From assembly GCA_033809995.1 (NCBI GenBank), contig JAPXKQ010000004.1:1-64000 (forward strand): DNA of 64,000 nucleotides, read 5' to 3'. The notes below the pieces were generated by a model. The model was not told the origin of the DNA, did no database searches, and saw only the letters and a program-made list of their open reading frames with translations. The number at the start of each line of letters is the position of its first letter. Position 1 is the first letter of the stretch. Below are positions 17,039 to 24,936 of the stretch, piece by piece. The DNA comes from Paratissierella sp033809995. GTDB taxonomy: Bacteria; Bacillota; Clostridia; Tissierellales; Tissierellaceae. A program made the position numbers and the translations under genes.

Positions 17039-18325
17039 ATGTTACTTATAAAAAATATTGATGTATTATCTATGAATGGGAAAGAAGAGATAATCAAAAA
17101 TACCAATATCTATATTGACGGGGACACAATAACACATATTGGAGAATTAAGAGATGATTTTGAAGTCAATAGAATTATAGATGGAAAAAATAAATTAGCT
17201 ATGCCAGGTTTAGTCAATGCACATACACATATTGGTATGTCGTTACTTAGAAACTTTGCAGATGACCTGCCACTTCATGAATGGCTTACCCAAAAGATAT
17301 GGCCAACAGAGGCTAATCTTAGAGGTGATGATGTTTATTGGGGTTCACTACTTAGTATGGTTGAGATGATTGAGTCAGGAACAACTGCCTTTTGTGATAT
17401 GTATTTCTTTATGGAAGAAGTGGCAAAAGGTTTAGAAGAGTCAGGAATGAGGGGAGTATTGACTAGAGGATTAATCGAAGAAAAAGACAACCCAAATCGT
17501 AAATTAGATGAAACCAGGGATTTATTCAATAATTGGGATGGAAAAGCCGATGGAAGAATCAAGGTAATGGTAGCACCTCATGCTCCATATACTTGTAGCC
17601 CGGAATTTTTACTAAAAACTATGGAATTGGCCAAGGATTTAAATACTGGAATCCATATACATCTTTGTGAAACTAAAAAGGAAGTAGAAGATAGCTTTAA
17701 TATTTATGGCAAATCTCCTATTAAACACGTATATGATTTAGGATTATTTGATTTCCATACAATAGCAGCCCACTGTGTCCATGTAGACGATGATGATATT
17801 GAAATGTTATATGAAAAAAATGTCTATCCAGTAAATAATCCAGGAAGCAATTTAAAACTTGCAAGTGGATTTGCACCAGTTGATAAGATGTTAAAAAAAG
17901 GTATTAAGGTTGCTTTAGGGACTGATGGCTCTTCTAGTAACAACAATTTAAATATGTTTGAAGAAATAAATCTTGCAGCAATAGTCAATAAAGCTGTAAA
18001 TCTAGATGCCATTAGCGTACCTGCATATAAGGCTATAGAAATGGCAACTGTCAATGGAGCAGAAGCATTAGGCTGGGGTAAAGAAATTGGTTCATTGGAA
18101 GAAGGTAAAAAGGCAGATTTAATCCTTATTGATTTAGATAAGCCTCACTTATATCCAAGACACAATATTATATCTGCATTAGCATATGGAGTTCAGGCTA
18201 GCGATGTAGATACAGTGATAGTAGATGGCAATATATTAATGGAGAAAAGAATTATTAAGACATTAGACGTTGAAAAGATTAAATTCATGGCAGAAAAACA
18301 CGCTAAGGATTTAGTAAGTAGATAA
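17039..18325 (+). CDS. mtaD: 5'-methylthioadenosine/S-adenosylhomocysteine deaminase
   Basis: 428-residue amidohydrolase of the MtaD/Atz/Trz group, which deaminates MTA, SAH or related adenosines to inosyl derivatives in methionine/SAM salvage. Metal ligands are visible: NAHTHIG (about 63-69), HIHLCET (about 205), AAHCVH (about 235) and LGTDGSSSNN (about 295). AAGGAGG lies before the ATG. The length is standard. Some close relatives use other aminated purines or guanine, so substrate identity is by family only. Confidence 0.9.
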   Translation: MLLIKNIDVLSMNGKEEIIKNTNIYIDGDTITHIGELRDDFEVNRIIDGKNKLAMPGLVNAHTHIGMSLLRNFADDLPLHEWLTQKIWPTEANLRGDDVYWGSLLSMVEMIESGTTAFCDMYFFMEEVAKGLEESGMRGVLTRGLIEEKDNPNRKLDETRDLFNNWDGKADGRIKVMVAPHAPYTCSPEFLLKTMELAKDLNTGIHIHLCETKKEVEDSFNIYGKSPIKHVYDLGLFDFHTIAAHCVHVDDDDIEMLYEKNVYPVNNPGSNLKLASGFAPVDKMLKKGIKVALGTDGSSSNNNLNMFEEINLAAIVNKAVNLDAISVPAYKAIEMATVNGAEALGWGKEIGSLEEGKKADLILIDLDKPHLYPRHNIISALAYGVQASDVDTVIVDGNILMEKRIIKTLDVEKIKFMAEKHAKDLVSR

Positions 18326-18354
18326 TGAACAAAGGGAACGGACCCCTTTGTTCA
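18326..18354. terminator. Hairpin between convergent genes, terminator-like
   Basis: TGAACAAAGGG (18326-18336) pairs perfectly with CCCTTTGTTCA (18344-18354) around a 7-base loop. It has no U tract on the plus strand. It lies exactly between the mtaD stop and the stop of the convergent histidine kinase gene. It may act as a terminator or as a 3' stability hairpin. Confidence 0.6.
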
Positions 18355-19728
18355 CTACTCCAATGGTATTATTATTTCAAATTCTGTACCTTTTCCATAT
18401 TCACTTTTAACATTAATTTTTCCATTATGAGCTTCAACTATTGACTTTACAATAGGTAAACCAAGTCCCGTACCACCGGTGGTTTTGTTTCTAGATATAT
18501 CAACTCTATAAAACCTATCAAAAATAAGGTGCAATTCTTCTTTTTTTATTCCAATTCCATTATCTTTAATTTTAAGAACCATATTTTTATTAATCTTTTT
18601 TAATTCTATTGAAACTTCGCCCTTTTCATTTAGATATCTCTTTGAATTGCTTAATAAATTGTTAATAATCTGTTTAAATTTATCCTTATCTAAATTACCA
18701 ATAATATTGTTTTCTATACTGCTATGGATTACATACCCTTCTTTATTATAAATGGGCAAAAATGTTGTGATTATATTTTCAAGTTCTTCAGAAATGTTAA
18801 ATTTAGTTTTACTTAAATTTACTATAAATTCTTCTTGTAAAAATGAGTCCTTTAAATCATCAACTAGATTTGCAAGGCGTGAAATTTCTCCCATTAATAT
18901 ATCTAAGTGCTCATTGGTTGGTTCCCAAACTCCATCAATTATTGCTTCTAAATGAGTTCTTAATGTAGTTAATGGCGTGCGAAGTTCATGAGATATATCG
19001 GATGCGTATCTTTTTCTAATATTTTCTTGTTCAGATAATGAATTTCCAAGATAATTAATTGAGTCAGATAGTTCTATAATTTCCCTTGTATTGGTATTCA
19101 CTATTGATTGTGCAGAAAGATTGCCTTGCCTTATTTCATTGGCAGTATTTCTTATATCTATTAGAGGATTTGTCAAGCTTTTAGATAAAAATATACTGAC
19201 TATAAGGCCAATCAAAATAGTAAATAAACCTGAGATTAAGAAAGATTGAGTCAATGTATCTTTAAAAATTAATGCACTCTCAGTTAAATAAGAATTATCA
19301 ATATATCCTATTATCAAACTACCTATCCTATTGGAGCCATCTATAAGAGGGTAAGTCTTTTCAACATAATTTCCTGGGGCAACTCTTCCCATCATCATTC
19401 TATGATGATTCATCATACCTTTACCCATGCCCATTCTATTGTTGGATGAATATATGATTTCTTCATTATTATTTTTTATAGTTAAATTAATATTTTCAGC
19501 TAAGGCAATATGCTTTAAATCCATTTCATTAAAATAATAGTTTTCTTTATATAAATCATTTATTTCATTATGAATTCTTTCAAATTTATCTTCTCTTTCT
19601 TTAACCAAATAATTTTCAAACCTTCTATTTATCATTATATTAGAGATTATAGAGATTATAAATATAGATACAAGTATTGACAATACAAAACTTAATGTAA
19701 GTTTACGTGACAGTTTCATTTTTCTCAA
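18355..19728 (-). CDS. Sensor histidine kinase with Met/His-rich sensing loop
   Basis: 457-residue membrane kinase. TM1 is about residues 11-33, an extracytoplasmic loop spans about 34-160, and TM2 is about 162-182. Then come HAMP, HisKA with phospho-acceptor H247 (SHELRTPLTTL), and HATPase with NNLLSNSKRYL, DNGIGI and GGTGLGLPIV. The sensing loop contains NRMGMGKGMMNHHRMMMG at about 97-114, which looks like a soft-metal (copper or silver type) site. It starts about 90 bases from a divergent gene for a secreted Met-rich protein. Its presumed response regulator lies beyond that gene, so kinase and regulator are not in one operon. Confidence 0.9.
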   Translation of the reverse strand: MRKMKLSRKLTLSFVLSILVSIFIISIISNIMINRRFENYLVKEREDKFERIHNEINDLYKENYYFNEMDLKHIALAENINLTIKNNNEEIIYSSNNRMGMGKGMMNHHRMMMGRVAPGNYVEKTYPLIDGSNRIGSLIIGYIDNSYLTESALIFKDTLTQSFLISGLFTILIGLIVSIFLSKSLTNPLIDIRNTANEIRQGNLSAQSIVNTNTREIIELSDSINYLGNSLSEQENIRKRYASDISHELRTPLTTLRTHLEAIIDGVWEPTNEHLDILMGEISRLANLVDDLKDSFLQEEFIVNLSKTKFNISEELENIITTFLPIYNKEGYVIHSSIENNIIGNLDKDKFKQIINNLLSNSKRYLNEKGEVSIELKKINKNMVLKIKDNGIGIKKEELHLIFDRFYRVDISRNKTTGGTGLGLPIVKSIVEAHNGKINVKSEYGKGTEFEIIIPLE

Positions 19729-19818
19729 CTCCTTATATTAATTATATCACCTTATCTTCATAATTCCTTCACAATTGTTTTATACAATAAAATCAAAAGA
19801 TAAAAGGAGATGGTTTAA

Positions 19819-20205
19819 TTGAAGAAAATTGTAGTAGTGCTAAGTGTAGTCATGATACTGGGAATTGGCTCTGCATTTGTATTTGCTGACTCTGGTTCCA
19901 ATTTACCATTTAGGAGAAATTTTGGTGTGATACAATGGAATAGAACTGACTTAACAGAGGAACAAATTAAAGACCTAGCTAAAGACAGACAAGAATTCCA
20001 TGAAAAAAATATGGAATATAGAAGACAAGATTTAAAAGAAGCACTAGAAAATAAAGAAATTACACAAGAAGAATATGATTTATGGAATGAACACTTCAAC
20101 TATATGGATGAGTTTCATAAAGAAAATGGCTTCTTTGGTGGCTGTGGCGGTAGAGGAATTGGCATGATGCGTGGAATGGGTAGAAGACATATGGGTTGGT
20201 ATTAA
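19819..20205 (+). CDS. Secreted protein with Met/Gly-rich C-terminus, DUF2680-like
   Basis: 128 residues. A signal peptide (KKIVVVLSVVMILGIGSAFVFA) has likely cleavage after FADS. A charged helical region follows, with TEEQIKDLAKDRQEF and ITQEEYDLWNEHF repeats, and a tail rich in Gly, Met, Cys and His (GGCGGRGIGMMRGMGRRHMG). The helical part resembles secreted proteins of the DUF2680 or CpxP/Spy kind, but I cannot fix the family. The start is TTG after AAAGGAG. It is divergent from the kinase and convergent with the response regulator, so it is probably a target or accessory of that system, for example a periplasmic-side metal-binding protein. Confidence 0.72.
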   Translation: MKKIVVVLSVVMILGIGSAFVFADSGSNLPFRRNFGVIQWNRTDLTEEQIKDLAKDRQEFHEKNMEYRRQDLKEALENKEITQEEYDLWNEHFNYMDEFHKENGFFGGCGGRGIGMMRGMGRRHMGWY

Positions 20206-20211
20206 AAACCC

Positions 20212-20916
20212 CTAACCCTCAAATTTATATCCCATACCATAGACAGTTATTATATAGGCAGGAGCTTTTGGATTATCCTCAAGCTTTTGCCTTATATTTT
20301 TTATATGGGTGTCTATGGTTCTATCAAAACCATCATATTCATATCCAAAAGCTTTTTCTATAAGTTGTTCTCTCGTTAAAACCTGCCCAGAATTTGAAAC
20401 CAATACTTCCAAAACCTTAAATTCATTTACTGTCAATCCTATATTTCTATTATCCTTCGTAACTAGCATTTTATTAATATCAATTGTTAATCTAGCATTA
20501 TCTAAAATCAATTTTCCAGATAAAGGTTGTAAATTGTCAAACCTATAGCTTCGTCTCAGAAGTGCCTGAACTCTGCTAACAAGTTCCCTAGGACTAAAAG
20601 GTTTTACTACATAATCATCAGCACCAATAGATAATCCTTCAATTCTACTATCTAAATCAGACTTGGCTGTTAACATAATAATAGGAACATCTGATACATT
20701 TCTTATTTTCGCACAAACTTCTTCACCAGAGATTTTTGGAAGCATTAAATCAAGGATAATTAAATGTATTTCCTCTGAACCAAATACTTCCAAGGCAATT
20801 TCCCCATCAAGAGCTTCGTATACATTATAATCTTCTTTCTCTAAATATGCTTTTATAACATTAAGTATATTTTGTTCATCTTCAACTACTAAAATATTAT
20901 ATTTCAATCTAATCAC
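20212..20916 (-). CDS. OmpR/PhoB-family response regulator
   Basis: 234 residues. The receiver domain has an acidic pair VEDE near 11-14, phospho-acceptor D56 in LIILDLMLPK, a Thr in IIMLTAKSD and a Lys in VVKPFSPRELV. A winged-helix DNA-binding domain follows, with NEFKVLEVLVSNSGQVLTREQL and the C-terminal DTHIKNIRQKLEDNP and YGMGYKFEG. It is the natural partner of the kinase at 18355-19728. Its stop is only 6 bases from the convergent secreted-protein gene. It likely binds the divergent 19729-19818 region, by inference from arrangement. Confidence 0.92.
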   Translation of the reverse strand: MIRLKYNILVVEDEQNILNVIKAYLEKEDYNVYEALDGEIALEVFGSEEIHLIILDLMLPKISGEEVCAKIRNVSDVPIIMLTAKSDLDSRIEGLSIGADDYVVKPFSPRELVSRVQALLRRSYRFDNLQPLSGKLILDNARLTIDINKMLVTKDNRNIGLTVNEFKVLEVLVSNSGQVLTREQLIEKAFGYEYDGFDRTIDTHIKNIRQKLEDNPKAPAYIITVYGMGYKFEG

Positions 20917-20983
20917 CTAAATAAATTATACCAATAAATGAAGTGGAGTAAACCTATGTTTTATAAATTATAATATAATAGCA

Positions 20984-21023
20984 TAGCTGTCATCTCGAGG
21001 GAAGTCGAGAGATCTCCTCTTTT
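20984..21023. repeat. Dispersed repeat module, copy 4 (short)
   Basis: AGCTGTCATCTCGAGGGAAGT, then GAGAGATCTCCTCTTTT, matches the CTGTCATYC...GATCTCC modules of the other spacers (for example near 37963 and 62512-62552). It lies between the response regulator and the germination operon. Confidence 0.6.
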
Positions 21024-21139
21024 CAGTATTCTGATATGATATTATAAAAATTGCAATTATTGGATATAATTCATAGTAATGTTTATGTGATATATGGTAG
21101 AAGGCAGTTTCTATCCATACTGCAAAATGAGGTTATATA

Positions 21140-22576
21140 ATGATATCAAAAAGTATAGAAGAAAATAAAATTGCATTAAAGGATTTATTTAACAATACAT
21201 CTGACCTGGTATTTTATGAATTTCAGACTCTATCAGAAGACAAGGCTATGGTTGTATATTTCAATGGAATTATAGATAAAGAAATTTTAAATGAAGATTT
21301 ACTAAAACCAATAATTAAGGACTTACTTTCTCCATGGGATGTTAAATCTGCAGTATATATATCTACTACCAAAGAGATTACAAAACTAGATGATATAATT
21401 CTTCCTATTTCAAGTGGCAATGTAGTTTTGTTTATCGAAGGTTTGGATATTGCATATGATTTCAATTTATCAAAATGGCCTAAAAGACAGGTTGAAAAGC
21501 CAATGGCGGAAATGGTAATTAGAGGACCAAGAGAAGGCTTTGTAGAGGATATTCAAACCAATAGAACATTATTGAGACGCAGAATTAGAAATAACAATTT
21601 TGTTTATGAAGATTTTATATTAGGTGAACAGACCAATACAACAGTCTCGATAGCATATATAGTAGGAATAGTGAAACCTAAAGTTTTAGAAGAAACAAGA
21701 AATAAATTAAAGAAGATTAAAGTAGATAAAATTTTAGATAGTGGAAATATTGAAAGCTATCTAGAGGATAAACCAAAAGGTCTTGTATCATCTATTGCAT
21801 ATTCTGAAAAACCTGATGTTGTAGTAAGTAAGATTTTAGAGGGTAGCGTAGCTATCTTAATTGATGGCTCACCAAATGTATTAACAGTTCCAAAGTTATT
21901 TGTTGAAAATCTTCATGCACCTGAAGATTATTATATTAGACCACAACTGGCTACATTTCTTAGAATTTTAAGACTTATTTCTTTTTTTTTAGCGTTTTCA
22001 TTACCAGGTATTTATATTGCCTTGATATCATATCATCAGGAAATGATACCCACGGAACTATTGATTTCTATAGCAGGGCAAAGGGAAGGGGTACCACTAG
22101 CATCTCCCTTGGAAGCCTTGCTTATGATATTATTCTTCGAGCTCCTTAAAGAGTCGGGAATTAGACTACCTCAAGCTGTAGGACAGACAGTAACATTGGT
22201 GGGGGGGTTAGTAATAGGCACTGCAGCTGTAGATGCTGGTGTCGTAAGTGCTATCATGGTTATTATCGTGGCAGCTACCGGTATGGCGGAATTTGTAGTT
22301 CCAAAACTTAGGGAATTAATCTCTATAGCAAGGATTATTTTTCTACTACTAGGAGCCATTGCGGGGTTATATGGCATAACACTAGGACTCCTAGTGGTAG
22401 CTGCAAATATGGTTTCATTGAAGTCATTTGGTGCTCCATATATGTGGCCAATAGCACCATATGATAAGGAAGGAATGAAGGATACAATAGTTAAATATTC
22501 AATCAAAAAGATGAACTTTAGACCGAAAGTCATAGCCAATAAAGATGCAAGAAAAAGGAATGAAAGAATTGAATAA
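21140..22576 (+). CDS. Spore germination receptor subunit A (GerA family)
   Basis: 478-residue GerA/GerKA-family subunit of an inner spore-membrane nutrient receptor. The N-terminal soluble domain (about 1-270) includes ISSGNVVLFIEG and RGPREGFVEDIQTNRTLLRR, hallmark GerA sequence. Hydrophobic membrane segments lie at about 275-430 (LRLISFFLAFSLPGIYIALI, ALLMILFFELLKE, LIGTAAVDAGVVSA-like), followed by a basic tail. It is the first gene of an A-C-B operon and overlaps the next frame. It is expected to be expressed in the forespore; I could not assign a clear sigma-G promoter. Confidence 0.95.
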   Translation: MISKSIEENKIALKDLFNNTSDLVFYEFQTLSEDKAMVVYFNGIIDKEILNEDLLKPIIKDLLSPWDVKSAVYISTTKEITKLDDIILPISSGNVVLFIEGLDIAYDFNLSKWPKRQVEKPMAEMVIRGPREGFVEDIQTNRTLLRRRIRNNNFVYEDFILGEQTNTTVSIAYIVGIVKPKVLEETRNKLKKIKVDKILDSGNIESYLEDKPKGLVSSIAYSEKPDVVVSKILEGSVAILIDGSPNVLTVPKLFVENLHAPEDYYIRPQLATFLRILRLISFFLAFSLPGIYIALISYHQEMIPTELLISIAGQREGVPLASPLEALLMILFFELLKESGIRLPQAVGQTVTLVGGLVIGTAAVDAGVVSAIMVIIVAATGMAEFVVPKLRELISIARIIFLLLGAIAGLYGITLGLLVVAANMVSLKSFGAPYMWPIAPYDKEGMKDTIVKYSIKKMNFRPKVIANKDARKRNERIE

Positions 22577-23798
22577 GTTGTTTAAAAAGTTGGTCCTTAT
22601 AAATATCTTATTAATATTTACATCATTTCTAACATCATGCTCCGGAAGTAGAGAATTGAATACCCTTGCCATTGTGATTTCAACTGGATTTGATATTGAA
22701 GATGGAAAAGTAATAATGACAAATGAAGTAATAAATCCTGCTGCAGGGGGAACTTCAAAAAATGCAACTGCACAAGAGCAGACGTTATTTGTTCAGGGCT
22801 ATGGGGATACAATTTCTGAAGCTTTTATAAATACAACACTTACATTTGATAGAGAATTATATTTGCCACATAGCCATTTAGTTATATTTGGCGAAGAACT
22901 TGCAAAGAATGGTATTGGTCCATACTTAGATATATTAAGTAGAAACAATGAACAAAGGGAAAAGGCATATTTGCTAGTTGCAGAAGGGGGAAAGGCATAT
23001 GATGTTATGGGGATAAACAGCGGTATTGCACAATCCCCAGGGCGTTATATAGATGAAATAATTAGACATGATATGTTCAATGAAGAAACAAGAACCCTTA
23101 CAATAGATGAATTTTTTAGATACTTTTATAGACCCCACGAGGAATATATAATGGGGGTCATCAAGCCAATGGAAAAGCCTCAGATAAGTAAGAATACTCC
23201 TGAGAAAAACTTCCAGGTTCTTAACGTACAAGGTGGAGCTGCTTTTAAAGACAATAAATTGATAGGGTATTATACTGGGAAAGAAATGATAGGGTTTAAT
23301 TTTATAGTTAATGAATTGAAAAATGCAATGATTAAATTTGAATCTCCTGATTTTTTAGTTGATAAGAATAGGCTAATTGCATCGAGGGGTAGTTATTCAG
23401 CAGTACAGATATTTAGAAGTAGAACTAAAAACAATGTAAAATTGATAGATGATAAATTACATCTATTTATTGATGTCAAATTTAGAGGTGTTTTAAAAGA
23501 AGTTACTCAAGGACTTGACATAAGCCAACCAGGAGTCATTGATGAGATGGAAAAAGCATGTGCTAATACAGCAAAATCATATATTGAAATGGCGTTGCTC
23601 AAAGGTATGAAAGAATTCAATGCAGATACTTTTAGCATCGGGGAGCTTGTACATCGAAAATATCCAAAGCTATGGAAGGAAATAAAAGATAATTGGGAGG
23701 AAATATTTGAAAACTTAGAATATACCATAAATGTTTCGGCTCATATAAATGACACTGGTTTTACCAACACTCCACCCAATATAAGGAAGGGTAAATAA
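22560..23798 (+). CDS. Spore germination lipoprotein, Ger(x)C family
   Basis: About 412-residue GerC-type lipoprotein subunit. A hydrophobic signal is followed by lipobox FLTSC, then the typical ELNTLAIVISTGFDIEDGKV segment, EQREKAYLLVAEG and later DVKFRGVLKEV. The start is uncertain: ATG at 22545 has no Shine-Dalgarno, ATG at 22560 has AAAAAGGA directly against it, and TTG at 22569 has that same site at good spacing. All give the same lipoprotein. It overlaps the end of subunit A and is followed by subunit B after 2 bases. Confidence 0.9.
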   Translation: MKELNKLFKKLVLINILLIFTSFLTSCSGSRELNTLAIVISTGFDIEDGKVIMTNEVINPAAGGTSKNATAQEQTLFVQGYGDTISEAFINTTLTFDRELYLPHSHLVIFGEELAKNGIGPYLDILSRNNEQREKAYLLVAEGGKAYDVMGINSGIAQSPGRYIDEIIRHDMFNEETRTLTIDEFFRYFYRPHEEYIMGVIKPMEKPQISKNTPEKNFQVLNVQGGAAFKDNKLIGYYTGKEMIGFNFIVNELKNAMIKFESPDFLVDKNRLIASRGSYSAVQIFRSRTKNNVKLIDDKLHLFIDVKFRGVLKEVTQGLDISQPGVIDEMEKACANTAKSYIEMALLKGMKEFNADTFSIGELVHRKYPKLWKEIKDNWEEIFENLEYTINVSAHINDTGFTNTPPNIRKGK

Positions 23799-23800
23799 GC

Positions 23801-24922
23801 ATGGATTCCAACAAAATAACTTCAAGACAATTAGTATTGTTAATTACATCATTTGGACTAAGTATTACAATTTCATATATGTTCTCTTTAAATTTACCGC
23901 CAGATAATCAGGATATATGGATTGTAATTTTACTTTCATTTTTATATTCTTTAGTTTTAAGGATGCCATTGCTATTTTTAATATATAGGTTTCCAGATTT
24001 AAATATGGTAGAGATTTTGGAAAAAATTCTAGGAAAAGCTTTAGGAAAGGTATTGGGATTTTTTTATGCTTTATATTTCACAGCATATTCAGTCTTTATT
24101 GTAATTTTGCAGGCACAATTAGTTGGTGTAAATGTATTGTCTCGTACACCCCATTATATAATAATAGGATTGCTTATTATTACTTGTCTATATATAGGTA
24201 ATAAGGGATTGGTGATGATGTGTTGGACAGGTGAATTAGTTACACCATTAAGCTTGATTTCAATAGTTTTTCTTATAATTTTAGGTTTGAAAAATGTTGA
24301 TTTTAAATTGATTTTACCGATATTAAGCGATTCGACATTTGGAGAGATTAATAAGGGAGCATTAATGTTCTCATTAATGGTAAATGATGTATTTGTTTTG
24401 GTAAAATGTTCACCATATCTTGAAAACAAGGAGGATATCTATAAGATTTATATTAATTCATCTTTAGCTTTTACCATAATAGGAACAATTGCGGTAATGG
24501 TGACTCAAAGTGCATTGGGTATAGAGCAGGCTAGGCATATAAATTACCCTTTCTTAATATATTCAAGACTTATCAATTATACTGCAGCATTTGAAAGGAT
24601 AGATGTATTTTTCGTAGTTGCATGGATTGCTGCAAATACTGGTAGAATCATCTTTTATTTATATTTTGCATACATGACCTTTAAAGATGTATTTAATATT
24701 AATAATGGAAAGGTATTGTATTATACTTTAGGTGTTTTAGTTGGATCTATATCCTTATATATAGCAAATTATAATATTATTACACTGGGCAATGTACCAA
24801 TAATATTTATGCAATTAATAGCTACAGGAACAACTATAGTTATAGTGCCATTTATTACATTGATTGTTTATTTTTTTAGGAGAAAATCCTTAAGTAAAGA
24901 GGAAAACATTCAGAATAACTAA
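23801..24922 (+). CDS. Spore germination permease, GerB family
   Basis: 373-residue GerB/endospore germination permease of the APC superfamily with about ten membrane helices (for example QLVLLITSFGLSITISYMF, PLSLISIVFLIILGL, FIMQLIATGTTIVIVPFI-like). It starts with SNKITSRQLVLLITSFG, the usual family beginning. With subunits A and C it forms one germinant receptor; this subunit is thought to bind the germinant and conduct ions. Notably, the molybdenum hydroxylase gene begins only 14 bases after its stop with no terminator between, so the two sets may be co-transcribed. Confidence 0.93.
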   Translation: MDSNKITSRQLVLLITSFGLSITISYMFSLNLPPDNQDIWIVILLSFLYSLVLRMPLLFLIYRFPDLNMVEILEKILGKALGKVLGFFYALYFTAYSVFIVILQAQLVGVNVLSRTPHYIIIGLLIITCLYIGNKGLVMMCWTGELVTPLSLISIVFLIILGLKNVDFKLILPILSDSTFGEINKGALMFSLMVNDVFVLVKCSPYLENKEDIYKIYINSSLAFTIIGTIAVMVTQSALGIEQARHINYPFLIYSRLINYTAAFERIDVFFVVAWIAANTGRIIFYLYFAYMTFKDVFNINNGKVLYYTLGVLVGSISLYIANYNIITLGNVPIIFMQLIATGTTIVIVPFITLIVYFFRRKSLSKEENIQNN

Positions 24923-24936
24923 AGGAGAGAAAAACG

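Noticed and set aside
18326..18354. Perfect hairpin after mtaD as an operator
   Set aside because: It lies between two convergent stops, so a 3'-end role is simpler than promoter control.
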